This document shows, piece after piece, positions 18,665 through 28,752 of a stretch of 64,000 bases of DNA. Made by a program: the position numbers and the translations under genes. The DNA comes from Paenibacillus sp. FJAT-29882 (GTDB lineage: Bacteria > Bacillota > Bacilli > Bacillales > DSM-1321). Numbering within the stretch: position 1 is the first letter of the stretch; each line of letters begins with the position of its first letter. Under the pieces are notes generated by a model, which was given only the letters and a program-made list of their open reading frames with translations, made no database searches and had not been told where the DNA came from. The DNA is taken from contig NZ_LMVB01000001.1 of assembly GCF_001510645.1 (NCBI RefSeq), positions 1,932,981-1,996,980 on the forward strand. The letters are read 5' to 3'.

Positions 18665-21600
18665 TTATTTCATCATTGTTTCAAATATTTGAATAGAATT
18701 TCTTTTTTCTCGTCCGGTGTTCGCTTGAAATGCAGCCATTGTCGCTTGTTCGTCTGTTAAACCAGTTTGTTTTTGTTCTTGAATACTTTCCAACATACGT
18801 TTATAGTCTTTTGGAATGACTTTTACAAATTTTCCAGCGATCTCATCCCAATTCTCAATCACATTACACGCTTTGATACTACCTGTGTAAATATAATGAC
18901 TAAGAATCATTTCCCACAGTATCGCGACATCGCGTCGATCATCAATCTCACAAAGTTCGATCATCTCTTGGTTGCACAGTGCCATAAACTCATCACGATG
19001 ATCGGCAAGAACGTAAGCGATTCCTCCTGACATACCTGCCGCAAAGTTTTTTCCAACGTTGCCCAAAATGACAACGCATCCACCAGTCATATATTCACAG
19101 CCATGGTCGCCAATCCCCTCCACAACAACGTTTACACCACTATTACGAACCGCAAAACGTTCTCCAACGCGACCGTTGATATAGGCTTCACCGCTAGTTG
19201 CACCAATTAAGGCAACATTTCCGGCAATTACATTCTCTGACGCTACAAGCTGAGCTTCATAAGGTGCCTTCACAATCAGTTTTCCACCAGATAGTCCTTT
19301 TCCGAGATAGTCATTCGCATCACCAGTTAAATGAAGACTCAATCCATTCGGAATAAAGGCACCGAAACTTTGCCCGGCTGATCCTGTAAAACGAAGCGTG
19401 ATTGTATCTTCATGTAATCCTTCTTCTCCATATCGTTTTGAAACTTCACTACCAACGATGGTTCCAACAACACGGTTGACATTTGTAATCGGAAGCGTGA
19501 TATCCACCGGTATCTGATCTTCTAAAGCTGGGAGAACCCTTGGCAAAATGACTTGAATATCTAGTGATTCATTAATCTTATGGTTTTGGGGTGTTTGAAA
19601 CGTACGAATTCCTTCAGGCTGATATAACAGCGTGGATAAGTCCAAATGTTTTGCTTTCCAATGATTTTTTGCTCGCTCACTTACTTGTAAGACATCTGTA
19701 CGACCAACCATTTCCTCAACTGTTTTAAATCCAAGTTCTGCCATAAGTTCACGAACTTCCTCGGCAACAAAACGCATAAAGTTTACAATATGATCTGGAT
19801 TCCCGGTAAATTTTGCACGAAGCTCCGGGTTTTGTGTCGCGACCCCGACAGGACAAGTATCCAAATGACAAGCACGCATCATGACACAACCTAGAACAAC
19901 AAGTGGTGCTGTCGCAAAACCAAATTCTTCTGCCCCTAATATCGCGGCCATGACGACATCTTTTCCGGTCATGAGCTTTCCGTCTGTTTCTAAAATGACT
20001 CTCTCGCGTAAGCCATTCAGCATTAATGTTTGATGTGTTTCTGCAAGTCCAAGTTCCCAGGGTAACCCTGTATGTTTAATGCTAGTTTTAGGAGATGCAC
20101 CAGTTCCGCCCTCGTACCCACTGATAACGATAACATCTGCAGCGCCCTTGGCTACACCAGCTGCAATGGTCCCAACGCCTGCTTTTGATACTAGCTTCAC
20201 GCTGATTCTTGCGTCACGATTGGCGTTTTTCAAATCGTGGATCAACTGTGCTAAATCTTCAATGGAGTAAATATCATGATGTGGCGGCGGAGAAATGAGT
20301 CCAACACCTGGTGTAGAACCCCGGACTTCTGCAACCCATGGATACACTTTATTACCAGGAAGCTGCCCTCCTTCACCTGGTTTCGCTCCTTGTGCCATTT
20401 TAATTTGCAATTCATCTGCATTGACCAAATAATGACTTTTCACACCAAAGCGACCTGAGGCAATTTGCTTAATGCCACTTCGACGATTGTCGCCATTTTC
20501 GTCTATGATATAACGATTTGGATGTTCCCCGCCTTCACCACTGTTGCTTTTCCCACCTAACCGATTCATCGCAATTGCTAATGTTTCGTGCGCTTCTTTA
20601 CTTAAAGAACCAAAGGACATCGCACCGGTTTTAAATCGGCGGACGATCGAGTCAACAGATTCCACATCCTCAATTGCTACGGCTTGGCGAGATGGATCAA
20701 ATGAAAATAAATTGCGTAAGAATCCAATCCTTTCCTCATTTGCCATATATGAATATTGTTTATACAATTCATAATCACCTTTGCGGGTAGCCCATTGCAG
20801 GGTATGAATTGTCTTTGGATTAAAGGCATGATGTTCACCGTTTTTTCTCCATTGAAAATCGCTTCCTGACTCTAACGTATCATCATTCGAATCAACGAAT
20901 GCCTTCATGTGACGAATCCTAGCTTCTTCCTCTATAGTCGCTAAGTCAATCCCGCCAATTTGTGAAGCCGTTCCACTAAAGTAACGGTCGATAACGCTTG
21001 AACCAATGCCTACTGCTTCGAAAATTTGTGCACCACGATAGCTCTGTACCGTCGAAATACCCATTTTTGACATAACTTTAACGACACCATCGGTAATACA
21101 TTTGCCGTACCTTTTAACTGCTTCTTGATAGCAGACAGATAAGCTTCCATCTAAGATTGCTTCTTTATAAGTGGCATAAGTAAGATATGGGTTGATCGCA
21201 TCCGCACCATATCCAATAAGTGCAGCAAAATGGTGAACTTCTCTTACATCTCCGGCTTCAACAATTATGCTTACATTTGTACGGTTTCCTTGTTTAACAA
21301 GATGATGATGTAAGGCGCTTACTACTAATAAAGATGGGATGGCCGTTTCATCTTTATTCATATATCGATCTGATAATATTAATAGGGTTGCACCTTCAGC
21401 AATTACTTGATCTGCTTCTCGAAAAATACACTCAAGTTTACTTTCTAAATTTTCAGAAAATACAGTGTGTATACATGCACTTCTAAAGCCTTTGATCACT
21501 TTCAATTGTTCCATTTGACTATTCGTTATAATAGGCGTTTCAAGCTGAATCCTACAGCAATTTTCTTCATTAGGTTGAAGCAAATCCCCTTCTGCCCCCA

Positions 21601-23215
21601 AGTATGTCATCGTTGACGTAACAATTTTTTCACGAATCGAATCAATTGGTGGATTGGTAACTTGGGCAAAGGATTGCTTAAAATAGTTAAAAAGAGATTG
21701 TGGACGATCCGATAATACAGCCAGTGGACTATCATTCCCCATAGAACCTAGCGGGTCCTTTCCTTCCGTGATCATGGGCAGCAAATATTTTTTGACTTCC
21801 TCATACGTGTAACCAAACGCTTTTTGACGCGAAAGCAAATCCGCGACTTCATCTTCTTCTCTTTCCATATTATCTAATTGAACAAGATGTTCATCCAACC
21901 ATTCTTGATACGGATAAGCCCCTGCCATTTCCGATTTTACTTCCTCATCGGAAACTATGCGTCCTTGTTCTAGGTCAAGTAAAAGCATTTTCCCTGGGCT
22001 CAAACGTTCCTTGTACAATACATTTTCTGGTTCAACGTTGATGATACCAACTTCCGATGAGAAAATAATATAATCATCTTTTGTCACATAATAACGTGCT
22101 GGGCGTAAACCATTTCGATCTAAAACAGCCCCAATTTGTTTCCCATCCGTAAAAGAAATGGCTGTCGGTCCATCCCATGGTTCCATCAAACAGCTATGAT
22201 ATTCATAAAATGCTCTCTTTTCTTTCGACAAATGCGGGTTATTTGCCCAAGGTTCGGGAATTAGCATCATCGCTGCATGAGCGGGTTTCCTACCTGCTAG
22301 CACAAAGAATTCCAAAGCATTATCTAATATTGATGAATCACTACCATTTGTATCAATAATCGGTAGCACTTTTGATAAATCTTCTCCAAATGCTTCAGAA
22401 ACAAGCTTTTGTTCACGAGCTTTCATCCAGTTAATATTCCCCCGTAGCGTGTTGATTTCTCCATTATGGATAAGGTATCTATTCGGATGCGCCCTTTCCC
22501 AGCTCGGAAAAGTATTCGTACTAAATCGGGAATGTACGAGAGCAAAAGCAGAAACAAAAGAGTCGTTCTGTAAGTCTAGGTAAAAAGCATCTACTTGTTT
22601 GGGTGTTAGCAATCCTTTGTAAACAATCGTTCTACTTGAAAGGCTAGCAAAGTAAAAACGATACTCACGTTCTTTCGCCCATTGTTCGGCTTGTTTTCTA
22701 ATTATAAATAATTTACGTTCAAATGCTAAATCATCTTGGATATCTCTATTTGCTCCGATAAAAACCTGGCGAATCGTTGGGCATGTCTCCATACCGACTT
22801 TCCCGATTATTCCGACATCAACAGGCACAGTTCTCCAACCAAGAACCGTTTGTCCCTCTCGTTCTATTAATTCGTTTATTTGCGCCTCAATCTTTATTTG
22901 CTCCGTCTGATCATTTGAAAAAAAGATCATCCCTACCCCATAACGTCCTTTTTCAGGTAAATGAAAGTTTAAGCAAATTTTCCGGAAAAATTCATCTGGA
23001 ATTTGCACCATTAATCCTGCGCCATCCCCTGTATGCGGATCACTTCCCTGTCCGCCACGATGATCTAATTGACAAAGCATTTGAAGTCCTTGTTTCACAA
23101 TATCATGTGTTGCATTTCCTTTTATATGAGCGTATAAGCCAATTCCACATGCATCATGTTCAAATTCAGGACGGTAGAGACCTTGCGCTTTTGGTAATTG
23201 ATTATAGGTCATCAT
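18665..23215 (-). CDS. gltB: Glutamate synthase large subunit
   Basis: Makes two glutamates from glutamine and 2-oxoglutarate. The class-II amidotransferase nucleophile is the Cys in EFEHDACGIGLY; the residues before it are a propeptide removed in the mature enzyme. FMN/synthase domain signatures (GEGGEHPNRY, GAKPGEGGQLPG) and the 3Fe-4S motif CHLDTCPVG follow, then the C-terminal beta-helix with repeated G-xx-G-x-GxV segments. Start chosen at ATG 23215 after GGGGGAG; about 1516 residues, as usual. In B. subtilis this is gltA. The promoter region faces gltC and carries two identical dyads expected to bind GltC. Confidence 0.96.
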   Translation of the reverse strand: MMTYNQLPKAQGLYRPEFEHDACGIGLYAHIKGNATHDIVKQGLQMLCQLDHRGGQGSDPHTGDGAGLMVQIPDEFFRKICLNFHLPEKGRYGVGMIFFSNDQTEQIKIEAQINELIEREGQTVLGWRTVPVDVGIIGKVGMETCPTIRQVFIGANRDIQDDLAFERKLFIIRKQAEQWAKEREYRFYFASLSSRTIVYKGLLTPKQVDAFYLDLQNDSFVSAFALVHSRFSTNTFPSWERAHPNRYLIHNGEINTLRGNINWMKAREQKLVSEAFGEDLSKVLPIIDTNGSDSSILDNALEFFVLAGRKPAHAAMMLIPEPWANNPHLSKEKRAFYEYHSCLMEPWDGPTAISFTDGKQIGAVLDRNGLRPARYYVTKDDYIIFSSEVGIINVEPENVLYKERLSPGKMLLLDLEQGRIVSDEEVKSEMAGAYPYQEWLDEHLVQLDNMEREEDEVADLLSRQKAFGYTYEEVKKYLLPMITEGKDPLGSMGNDSPLAVLSDRPQSLFNYFKQSFAQVTNPPIDSIREKIVTSTMTYLGAEGDLLQPNEENCCRIQLETPIITNSQMEQLKVIKGFRSACIHTVFSENLESKLECIFREADQVIAEGATLLILSDRYMNKDETAIPSLLVVSALHHHLVKQGNRTNVSIIVEAGDVREVHHFAALIGYGADAINPYLTYATYKEAILDGSLSVCYQEAVKRYGKCITDGVVKVMSKMGISTVQSYRGAQIFEAVGIGSSVIDRYFSGTASQIGGIDLATIEEEARIRHMKAFVDSNDDTLESGSDFQWRKNGEHHAFNPKTIHTLQWATRKGDYELYKQYSYMANEERIGFLRNLFSFDPSRQAVAIEDVESVDSIVRRFKTGAMSFGSLSKEAHETLAIAMNRLGGKSNSGEGGEHPNRYIIDENGDNRRSGIKQIASGRFGVKSHYLVNADELQIKMAQGAKPGEGGQLPGNKVYPWVAEVRGSTPGVGLISPPPHHDIYSIEDLAQLIHDLKNANRDARISVKLVSKAGVGTIAAGVAKGAADVIVISGYEGGTGASPKTSIKHTGLPWELGLAETHQTLMLNGLRERVILETDGKLMTGKDVVMAAILGAEEFGFATAPLVVLGCVMMRACHLDTCPVGVATQNPELRAKFTGNPDHIVNFMRFVAEEVRELMAELGFKTVEEMVGRTDVLQVSERAKNHWKAKHLDLSTLLYQPEGIRTFQTPQNHKINESLDIQVILPRVLPALEDQIPVDITLPITNVNRVVGTIVGSEVSKRYGEEGLHEDTITLRFTGSAGQSFGAFIPNGLSLHLTGDANDYLGKGLSGGKLIVKAPYEAQLVASENVIAGNVALIGATSGEAYINGRVGERFAVRNSGVNVVVEGIGDHGCEYMTGGCVVILGNVGKNFAAGMSGGIAYVLADHRDEFMALCNQEMIELCEIDDRRDVAILWEMILSHYIYTGSIKACNVIENWDEIAGKFVKVIPKDYKRMLESIQEQKQTGLTDEQATMAAFQANTGREKRNSIQIFETMMK

Positions 23216-23282
23216 TTTCTCCCCCGTTTCTTTTTGCACAGTATCTTTGTTTTTTATTGTAATTTTCCCAATCAATATAAAC

Positions 23283-23303
23283 AATATATCATTTAGATAT
23301 AAA
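23283..23303. promoter_or_regulatory. Candidate GltC box, gltB-proximal copy
   Basis: The 21-base AATATATCATTTAGATAT (continuing AAA) holds the dyad TATATC-ATTTA-GATATA. An identical copy lies 160 bases away at 23443. GltC is a LysR regulator known to use dyads in this intergenic region. Confidence 0.7.
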
Positions 23304-23442
23304 TTATATTGATTTTATATGATTAATAAAAATGTAGTGTTCCATGCATCCTAATATCTACATTCATCTATTTTCGCATCATTTAAATTAGTAAGAAATT
23401 TTAAACTCACGCGATATTCTATGTATCCAAATCGATTTAAAT

Positions 23443-23463
23443 AATATATCATTTAGATATAAA
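23443..23463. promoter_or_regulatory. Candidate GltC box, gltC-proximal copy
   Basis: Exact second copy of the 21-base dyad element, 33 bases ahead of the gltC start and thus placed for autorepression. Confidence 0.7.
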
Positions 23464-23495
23464 CAATCTCGAAAAAGAATAAAGGAGGGGAAGTA

Positions 23496-24398
23496 ATGGA
23501 ACTGCGTCAATTAATCTATTTCATCGAAGTCGCTGAACGGGAGCATGTAACAGCCGCTGCAGATCATCTACATGTAGCGCAATCTGCAATTAGTTTACAA
23601 ATTTCTAAACTTGAAGCAGAACTTGGTGTGAGTTTATTTGAGCGCGTCGGTAGAAATGTTAAACTCACGCAAATCGGAAAAATTTTTTTAATTCATGCAA
23701 AAGCAGCGATTAAGGCCGTTGATTACGCGAAAGAGAAGGTTGACGAGTACTTAGATCCGGAAAACGGAACGATAAAAATCGGCTATCCAACTAGCTTAGC
23801 AAACCATACGCTACCAACGGTCATTTCCGCTTTTAAAGCAAAATACCAGAACGTTTCCTATCACCTCCGTCAAGGCTCCTATGCATTTTTAATAGATTCT
23901 GTTAAAAATGGAGATATCGGGTTAGCTTTGCTTGGTCCTGTTCCGACAAATGAACCAGATATTAAGGCTGATATTTTATTTTCTGAAAGTTTTTCCGCTT
24001 TAGTCCCTGCTAGTCATCCTTTGGCAGAGAAAAAGAGCTTGTCCCTTAGCGAATTGCGAAATGACGACTTTGTATTATTTCCAAAAGGATATGTCCTTCA
24101 GAAAATAGCAGTAGATGCTTGCTTACAAGCAGGCTTTGCACCAAACATCATTGCAGAGGGAGAAGATATGGATGCAATAAAGGGCCTCGTTTCAGCAGGG
24201 ATAGGCCTGAGCATCTTACCGGATGGGACACTTTATGAAACAACACCACGTTTCACTGTAAAAATACCGATTGATACACCACAAGTGCAAAGGACCGTAG
24301 GGGTTATCACTTCAAAAAATAGAAGCTTGGCGCCAACTGAACAAGTCTTTTATCATTTTGTTAAGGAGTTCTTCTCTTTGTTAGAGCATTATCGATAG
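23496..24398 (+). CDS. gltC: LysR-family activator of glutamate synthase
   Basis: 300 residues: N-terminal LysR helix-turn-helix (MELRQLIYFIEVAEREHVTAAADHL shows the family opening; AISLQISKLEAELGV is the recognition region) and a periplasmic-binding-like effector domain. The divergent position opposite gltBD and the gene order match gltC of Bacillus, where the protein activates gltAB in response to 2-oxoglutarate and represses itself. AAAGGAGGGG precedes the ATG. Confidence 0.93.
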   Translation: MELRQLIYFIEVAEREHVTAAADHLHVAQSAISLQISKLEAELGVSLFERVGRNVKLTQIGKIFLIHAKAAIKAVDYAKEKVDEYLDPENGTIKIGYPTSLANHTLPTVISAFKAKYQNVSYHLRQGSYAFLIDSVKNGDIGLALLGPVPTNEPDIKADILFSESFSALVPASHPLAEKKSLSLSELRNDDFVLFPKGYVLQKIAVDACLQAGFAPNIIAEGEDMDAIKGLVSAGIGLSILPDGTLYETTPRFTVKIPIDTPQVQRTVGVITSKNRSLAPTEQVFYHFVKEFFSLLEHYR

Positions 24399-24589
24399 GG
24401 TAGTCAAAAGATTCATCTAATCACATGCATTCGATCAGAGAAATCAAACTCTCTCAAGCGACAAAAAGCACAGGGGGATAGCTTCTAACGAGTTCGGTTG
24501 ATGGGGAGGAAAATGCAAATAACAATGGAAATATCATACTAATCAGCATATATATCAGTAGCAAATTGGAAATATAAATGGAAAATAAA

Positions 24590-24617
24590 AATGCTCAGAA
24601 ATCTGAGCGTTTTTTTG
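24590..24617 (+). terminator. Terminator downstream of gltC
   Basis: GCTCAGA-AA-TCTGAGC followed by seven T. Between gltC and this hairpin, GGGGAGG precedes an ATG of only nine codons (24513-24542, MQITMEISY), which may be a decayed gene start. Confidence 0.8.
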
Positions 24618-24761
24618 ATGTAATATTTTACTATACTTATTGAACCAAAGACCCTGTTACTTTAAGTACACCCTTTCACAATCTTCGTTAAGAAAAGTGT
24701 GAATTAATCCTTTTTGCATTATGAATTAATTATTTCAACCTTACAGACTGGAATTTACATC

Positions 24762-25082
24762 CTACTTTGCTGTTCTGTTACGATATACAATCAGATTAAT
24801 TCCATTTAATATGATGGTAACGATGAGAAGAACTGTTGCGGCAAACGCCACAGCATACATTGTGTCCATAAGAGCACCCCAATCCTCAATCTTTACCAGA
24901 TGATAGTTATAGAAAATTTGGAAACATAGCGAAATAGCACAAGCACTAATACTCATAATGGAAAGAGCGACCCAATTCTTATTGTCCTGCTTTTTATCTC
25001 GTATGAGATTAACAACAGGAAGTAGCCAAGCAATTATTCCAAGCACGAGACTGCCAATATTAAGCCAACCAACATCAATCAT
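24762..25082 (-). CDS. Small membrane protein, three hydrophobic segments
   Basis: I do not recognise the family by name. 106 residues with membrane segments at about 6-27, 38-60 and 70-98, separated by a charged loop (RDKKQDNKNW). A good ribosome site (AGGGGGA) precedes the ATG at 25082. Stands alone between gltC and a small coiled-coil gene on the same strand, with a 170-bp gap, so it is likely monocistronic. Confidence 0.65.
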   Translation of the reverse strand: MIDVGWLNIGSLVLGIIAWLLPVVNLIRDKKQDNKNWVALSIMSISACAISLCFQIFYNYHLVKIEDWGALMDTMYAVAFAATVLLIVTIILNGINLIVYRNRTAK

Positions 25083-25254
25083 ATCTTATCCCCCTATGTA
25101 TCTTCATTCTTGTTCAACTAAACTGCTCGTTAGTTTAAGTACAACTATTCACAATCCATATAATTATTTCAAATGGCACTATTCATCGTAATGAATATAA
25201 ATGAGCTTGTTATTTTTCCGTAAATAGTCTTAAGTACGAATTTTTAAAAATGAC

Positions 25255-25446
25255 CTACCCCTTGGGTAAGTCAAGTTTTTGGTATGCCAACTGATACTTT
25301 CCTCCTTCAGCAACTTCTGAATGGTACAAAGCTCTAAGGGCAAAATTTTTCTCAAGTTCGTGTTCTTCCATCAACTCTTTTAAGCGCTTTTGTAATTCTT
25401 CATTGTCTTTGATCAACTGTTTCATTTGCGATTTCATGTACTTCAT
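25255..25446 (-). CDS. Small coiled-coil hypothetical protein
   Basis: About 63 residues starting MKYMKSQMKQLIKDNEELQK, strongly helical and charged with heptad spacing through residue 40. Start chosen at ATG 25446 because AAAAGGAGTGG lies upstream; reading extends to 25500 without a ribosome site. Function unknown. Confidence 0.6.
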   Translation of the reverse strand: MKYMKSQMKQLIKDNEELQKRLKELMEEHELEKNFALRALYHSEVAEGGKYQLAYQKLDLPKG

Positions 25447-25667
25447 GGGATTTCCACTCCTTTTAGATATCAAATCTATCCCAAGTATAGCATTAATCAC
25501 ATCATTACGATTACAGAACTTCGTAACATTTTGTACGGCATAACCTCTGTTTCCGTGGCAATAATTTACACAATTTCCACTTTATCATTCATTCTTCTTT
25601 TTGACATAAGAATAATCCAAAGCCTGTCTCATATCTTTATACAAAGACCTATTGGGAGTGAGTCAGC

Positions 25668-26996
25668 ATGAAATCTTTTTACAAAGGGACCATTATATTG
25701 ATTGTTGCAGCGTTTTTCGGGGAGTGTGTTGAGTTTTTTGTCAATATGATCCTTGCTAGGGAACTTCGTGAAGAAGGAATGGGACTTTATATGTCTATAC
25801 TGCCAATCATTTTCTTGGCTTATATTATTTCTGGTTTCGAATTACAGGTTTCCATTTCAAAATTCGTCGCTGAAAATAGACCAAAACTTCATTATAGTTT
25901 ACTACAGCATGCCCTCAAATTAGCTGGATACGCGATACTAATTACGTTTCTTTTAATATTAATCGTCGTATCATTTTCGAATGTTTTGAATAACTTTCAT
26001 CCATATGTAAAATGGCTACTAATTGGGTTAATCCCGATCGCTGCTTTTTCAACGATCGCAAGAGGGTATTTCATGGGTGTTCAAGAAATGGGGAAAATCG
26101 CCTTTTCAAACTTCCTAAAAAAAGGCTTTCAATTCCTATTGCTCTTACTTATCTTTCATTTTCTACAATTTGACCAAGAAAAATCGCTACTAAGTGCGTT
26201 GATTATATTAATTGCTAGTGAATTCATTGTGTTTCTCTATTTGATTAGCTTATTTATCATTCAAATGCAAACGATGAGAAAAGTTTCGAATACCATGATT
26301 TCAGGTAAACATGCACGTTATAAGCTGCTTGCTGTATCGGTTCCCACCGTGGGACTTCGTATTTTTCACGCCATTACCAATGCCATCCAGCCTTTTTTAA
26401 TTCACTCAGCCCTACTATCAGCTGGTTTTGGTGCCGTTATGGCGACTGAACATTTTGGGATGTTGATGGGAGTCGCTATGACAATCGGCTTTTTCCCTGC
26501 TTTTATCGCACATTCATTGATGATTATGCTCATTCCGAATGTATCAGACGCTTATGCCAAGCAAGATTACCAGAAATTAAGGAATTTATTGCAAAAATCC
26601 ATGTCCTTAACACTACTTTATGGATTACCTGCTGTCTTCATTATGTACCTATTTTCAGAACCATTAACTTCACTCTTTTTTTCTTCGACTACAGCAGCGG
26701 TCTACTTAAAACTTTTAGGACCTTATTTCTTATTCCACTTCTTCATCATCCCGATGCAGGCTTATTTAATCGGATTAGGATTAGTGAAAGACGCTTTCAT
26801 CCATACGGTATGGTCCCACATCATTTCATTTATGCTGATGTATCTCTTAGGATCTCAAGCCTCTTTGAATATGACTGGTGTTATTTTAGGCATGAACACA
26901 GGAGCTATTTTACTAACCATGATGCATTATGTAACGATATGTAAAAAGGTTGGGATTAACGTTTGGTTAACGAAACCTAGACAAAATGTTATTTAG
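25668..26996 (+). CDS. SpoVB/oligosaccharide-flippase family membrane protein
   Basis: 442 residues with 12 to 14 hydrophobic segments. The opening (FYKGTIILIVAAFFGE, ARELREEGMGLYMSILP) matches the polysaccharide-exporter/MATE-like group that includes the sporulation protein SpoVB and lipid II flippases. It is shorter than SpoVB (about 518), so it is a paralogue and not the spore-cortex protein itself. GGGAGTGAG precedes the ATG. No glycosyltransferases lie nearby to define a substrate. Confidence 0.75.
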   Translation: MKSFYKGTIILIVAAFFGECVEFFVNMILARELREEGMGLYMSILPIIFLAYIISGFELQVSISKFVAENRPKLHYSLLQHALKLAGYAILITFLLILIVVSFSNVLNNFHPYVKWLLIGLIPIAAFSTIARGYFMGVQEMGKIAFSNFLKKGFQFLLLLLIFHFLQFDQEKSLLSALIILIASEFIVFLYLISLFIIQMQTMRKVSNTMISGKHARYKLLAVSVPTVGLRIFHAITNAIQPFLIHSALLSAGFGAVMATEHFGMLMGVAMTIGFFPAFIAHSLMIMLIPNVSDAYAKQDYQKLRNLLQKSMSLTLLYGLPAVFIMYLFSEPLTSLFFSSTTAAVYLKLLGPYFLFHFFIIPMQAYLIGLGLVKDAFIHTVWSHIISFMLMYLLGSQASLNMTGVILGMNTGAILLTMMHYVTICKKVGINVWLTKPRQNVI

Positions 26997-27351
26997 CTCT
27001 GATGTACGACATCACCCAATGTATACAGGTCATCCAATAACTTGAAACTTGATTATACTTTCATCTGACTATTCAAGTATGAATACAAAAGTTCAAGACT
27101 AATAGCGCATAGCTTTTAAAAGATCTTGGAGTTTGATCGCATAGGAATAAATGAAATCTGCTCCTTGAAAACGGGCATTACTTCCTATTTTAATAAATTA
27201 TTGTTGACCACCCCACCTAATGTTTATTCCAAATGGTGGAACAATTATTATTTCGTTAAAATAGCTTAACAATGAACTATTCTTCAATAATTAATTATAC
27301 TTCAATTAAATTTTCCCTTGAAATACTTTCTAAATGATATGTATTAGGAAA
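26997..27351. other. Intergenic stretch, nothing recognised
   Basis: AT-rich with stops in all frames and no conserved element that I can see. Confidence 0.4.
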
Positions 27352-27398
27352 CAAAAAAGAGGTTACCAAAAGTATCAACTTTTAGTTAGCCTCTTTTC
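27352..27398. terminator. Terminator-like hairpin behind the alanine symporter remnant
   Basis: GAGGTTACCAAAAG and CTTTTAGTTAGCCTC pair with small bulges; T run TTTTC on the plus strand and A-rich leader on the other. Probably the original terminator of the symporter gene. Confidence 0.55.
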
Positions 27399-27824
27399 TC
27401 ATTATCCTATTTATTATGTGGAATGTGTGATATCGACATTTTTCTTTTTCTCTCTTTTTTTCCTGCGCCAATATTTTATTAAAATCTTTTGTTTCTGATA
27501 CTACAACTCCTGCCAGAGCAACAAGAGCAATCAAGTTCGGAATCGCCATTAATCCATTAAAGACATCAGCAATGGCACCAAAAAGAGCAAATAGAACAGC
27601 TAGCCATTTCCAGCCAAAGCCGTCATTAATGATTGAAAGTGAGAGATGTCACCTTCTGAAGATTGATCTTGATTCTTTGAAAAAGCGAGTTTTAAAGCAT
27701 ATGGTAGTTTACTAAACTGAAGGAAAGATATACGAAATGTTAAATAAACTCCAGTTCCTACTAATAAAATTAGTAGCGGTGGCCCCCAAATAATATCACT
27801 TAATTTGGTTATAAACTCAGTCAT
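27382..27824 (-). pseudogene. AGCS-type sodium:alanine symporter with large internal deletion
   Basis: The N-terminal 50 residues (MTEFITKLSDIIWGPPLLIL, then TFRISFLQFSKLPYALK) are a normal AGCS start behind GTGGAG. They end in [14 protein letters not shown]. In another frame the sequence continues directly with the extreme C-terminus ([36 protein letters not shown]). The two halves meet in GCTTTGGCTGGAAAT, which fits both TALAGN and GFGWKW, so about 300 codons were probably lost by recombination between short repeats. Transport activity is impossible. Confidence 0.85.
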
Positions 27825-28752
27825 AGCTCCACGATCCTTTCTATTATTAATAAGGTGGGTACAAGATATCTCGTCTACATTTTTCATACTGAACAATAAT
27901 AATGTGAAGAAGTGAAGATAATTACTAATGATTTATTTAATCATTTTAAAGAGGTGTTATAGTATGTAGAAGTGATTTTAGGAGTTTTTAATGAAAAACA
28001 TACATTCATTCATTCATGCACGCAAGAACCGATGAGTTTGATTCCTTATCCACCAAAACAGTTGTCTCTTTACGTCTAATCAATCGAAAATCTCTAGAAT
28101 TAAAATTTGTAATTTTCTGATTTACCAACAAATACACGTGCATGATTATTTCATTCATGTATCTTACCCGTATGAAGTTGGATAGAATTGAAAATAATAG
28201 CCCAAAATCAATAAAACGCCTCCTTCACCAATCAAAATATACTATTTTTACCATTATATTTCCCGAAGACTATTTGTTCAATATCAAACGTTAGGTATTC
28301 TTACACTTTTTAACTTGTCTTTAAATTAAGTATCATTGATTAACTGTTTCGCGCATTTGAGCTAACAGAATAAATACCATCTTCCCCAAGAAAATGTCCC
28401 ATTATTAATGCAATAAAAGAAGTTTATAAACAATCTCAATTCATGTTAAAAATTTAGCGTAGTCAATCACGGTTTATATTCAAAAAATTACAGTTAACAT
28501 AAAAATGCAGGAGGATAACAGATGAGGACAAAGAAAGATTTTCAGGATGTATAGAAGAGAGAAAGAAAAAACTGTTATCAAGTAAAATAACAGTTTTTTT
28601 ACTTGATGACGTCAAACTACAAGTTCGACGTCACCAATTGAGAGTTTCTCTATCATATTTTCATACATTCAATTGAGTGATTACCCATGTTTATTGCTCT
28701 GTCAATCAAAATCGCGTTATGCATCTATTCATCCTGTATGAGGATTTCTCTA
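27825..28752. other. 900-bp spacer with one ribosome-site-led micro-ORF
   Basis: No conventional gene. AGGAGG (28509-28514) is spaced seven bases from an ATG (28522) whose frame encodes only MRTKKDFQDV, followed after 10 bases by a perfect terminator (AAAACTGTTAT-CAAGTA-ATAACAGTTTT, 28566-28600). This could be the 5' end of a deleted gene or a tiny peptide gene. An inverted GACGTC pair follows at about 28609-28632. Confidence 0.4.
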
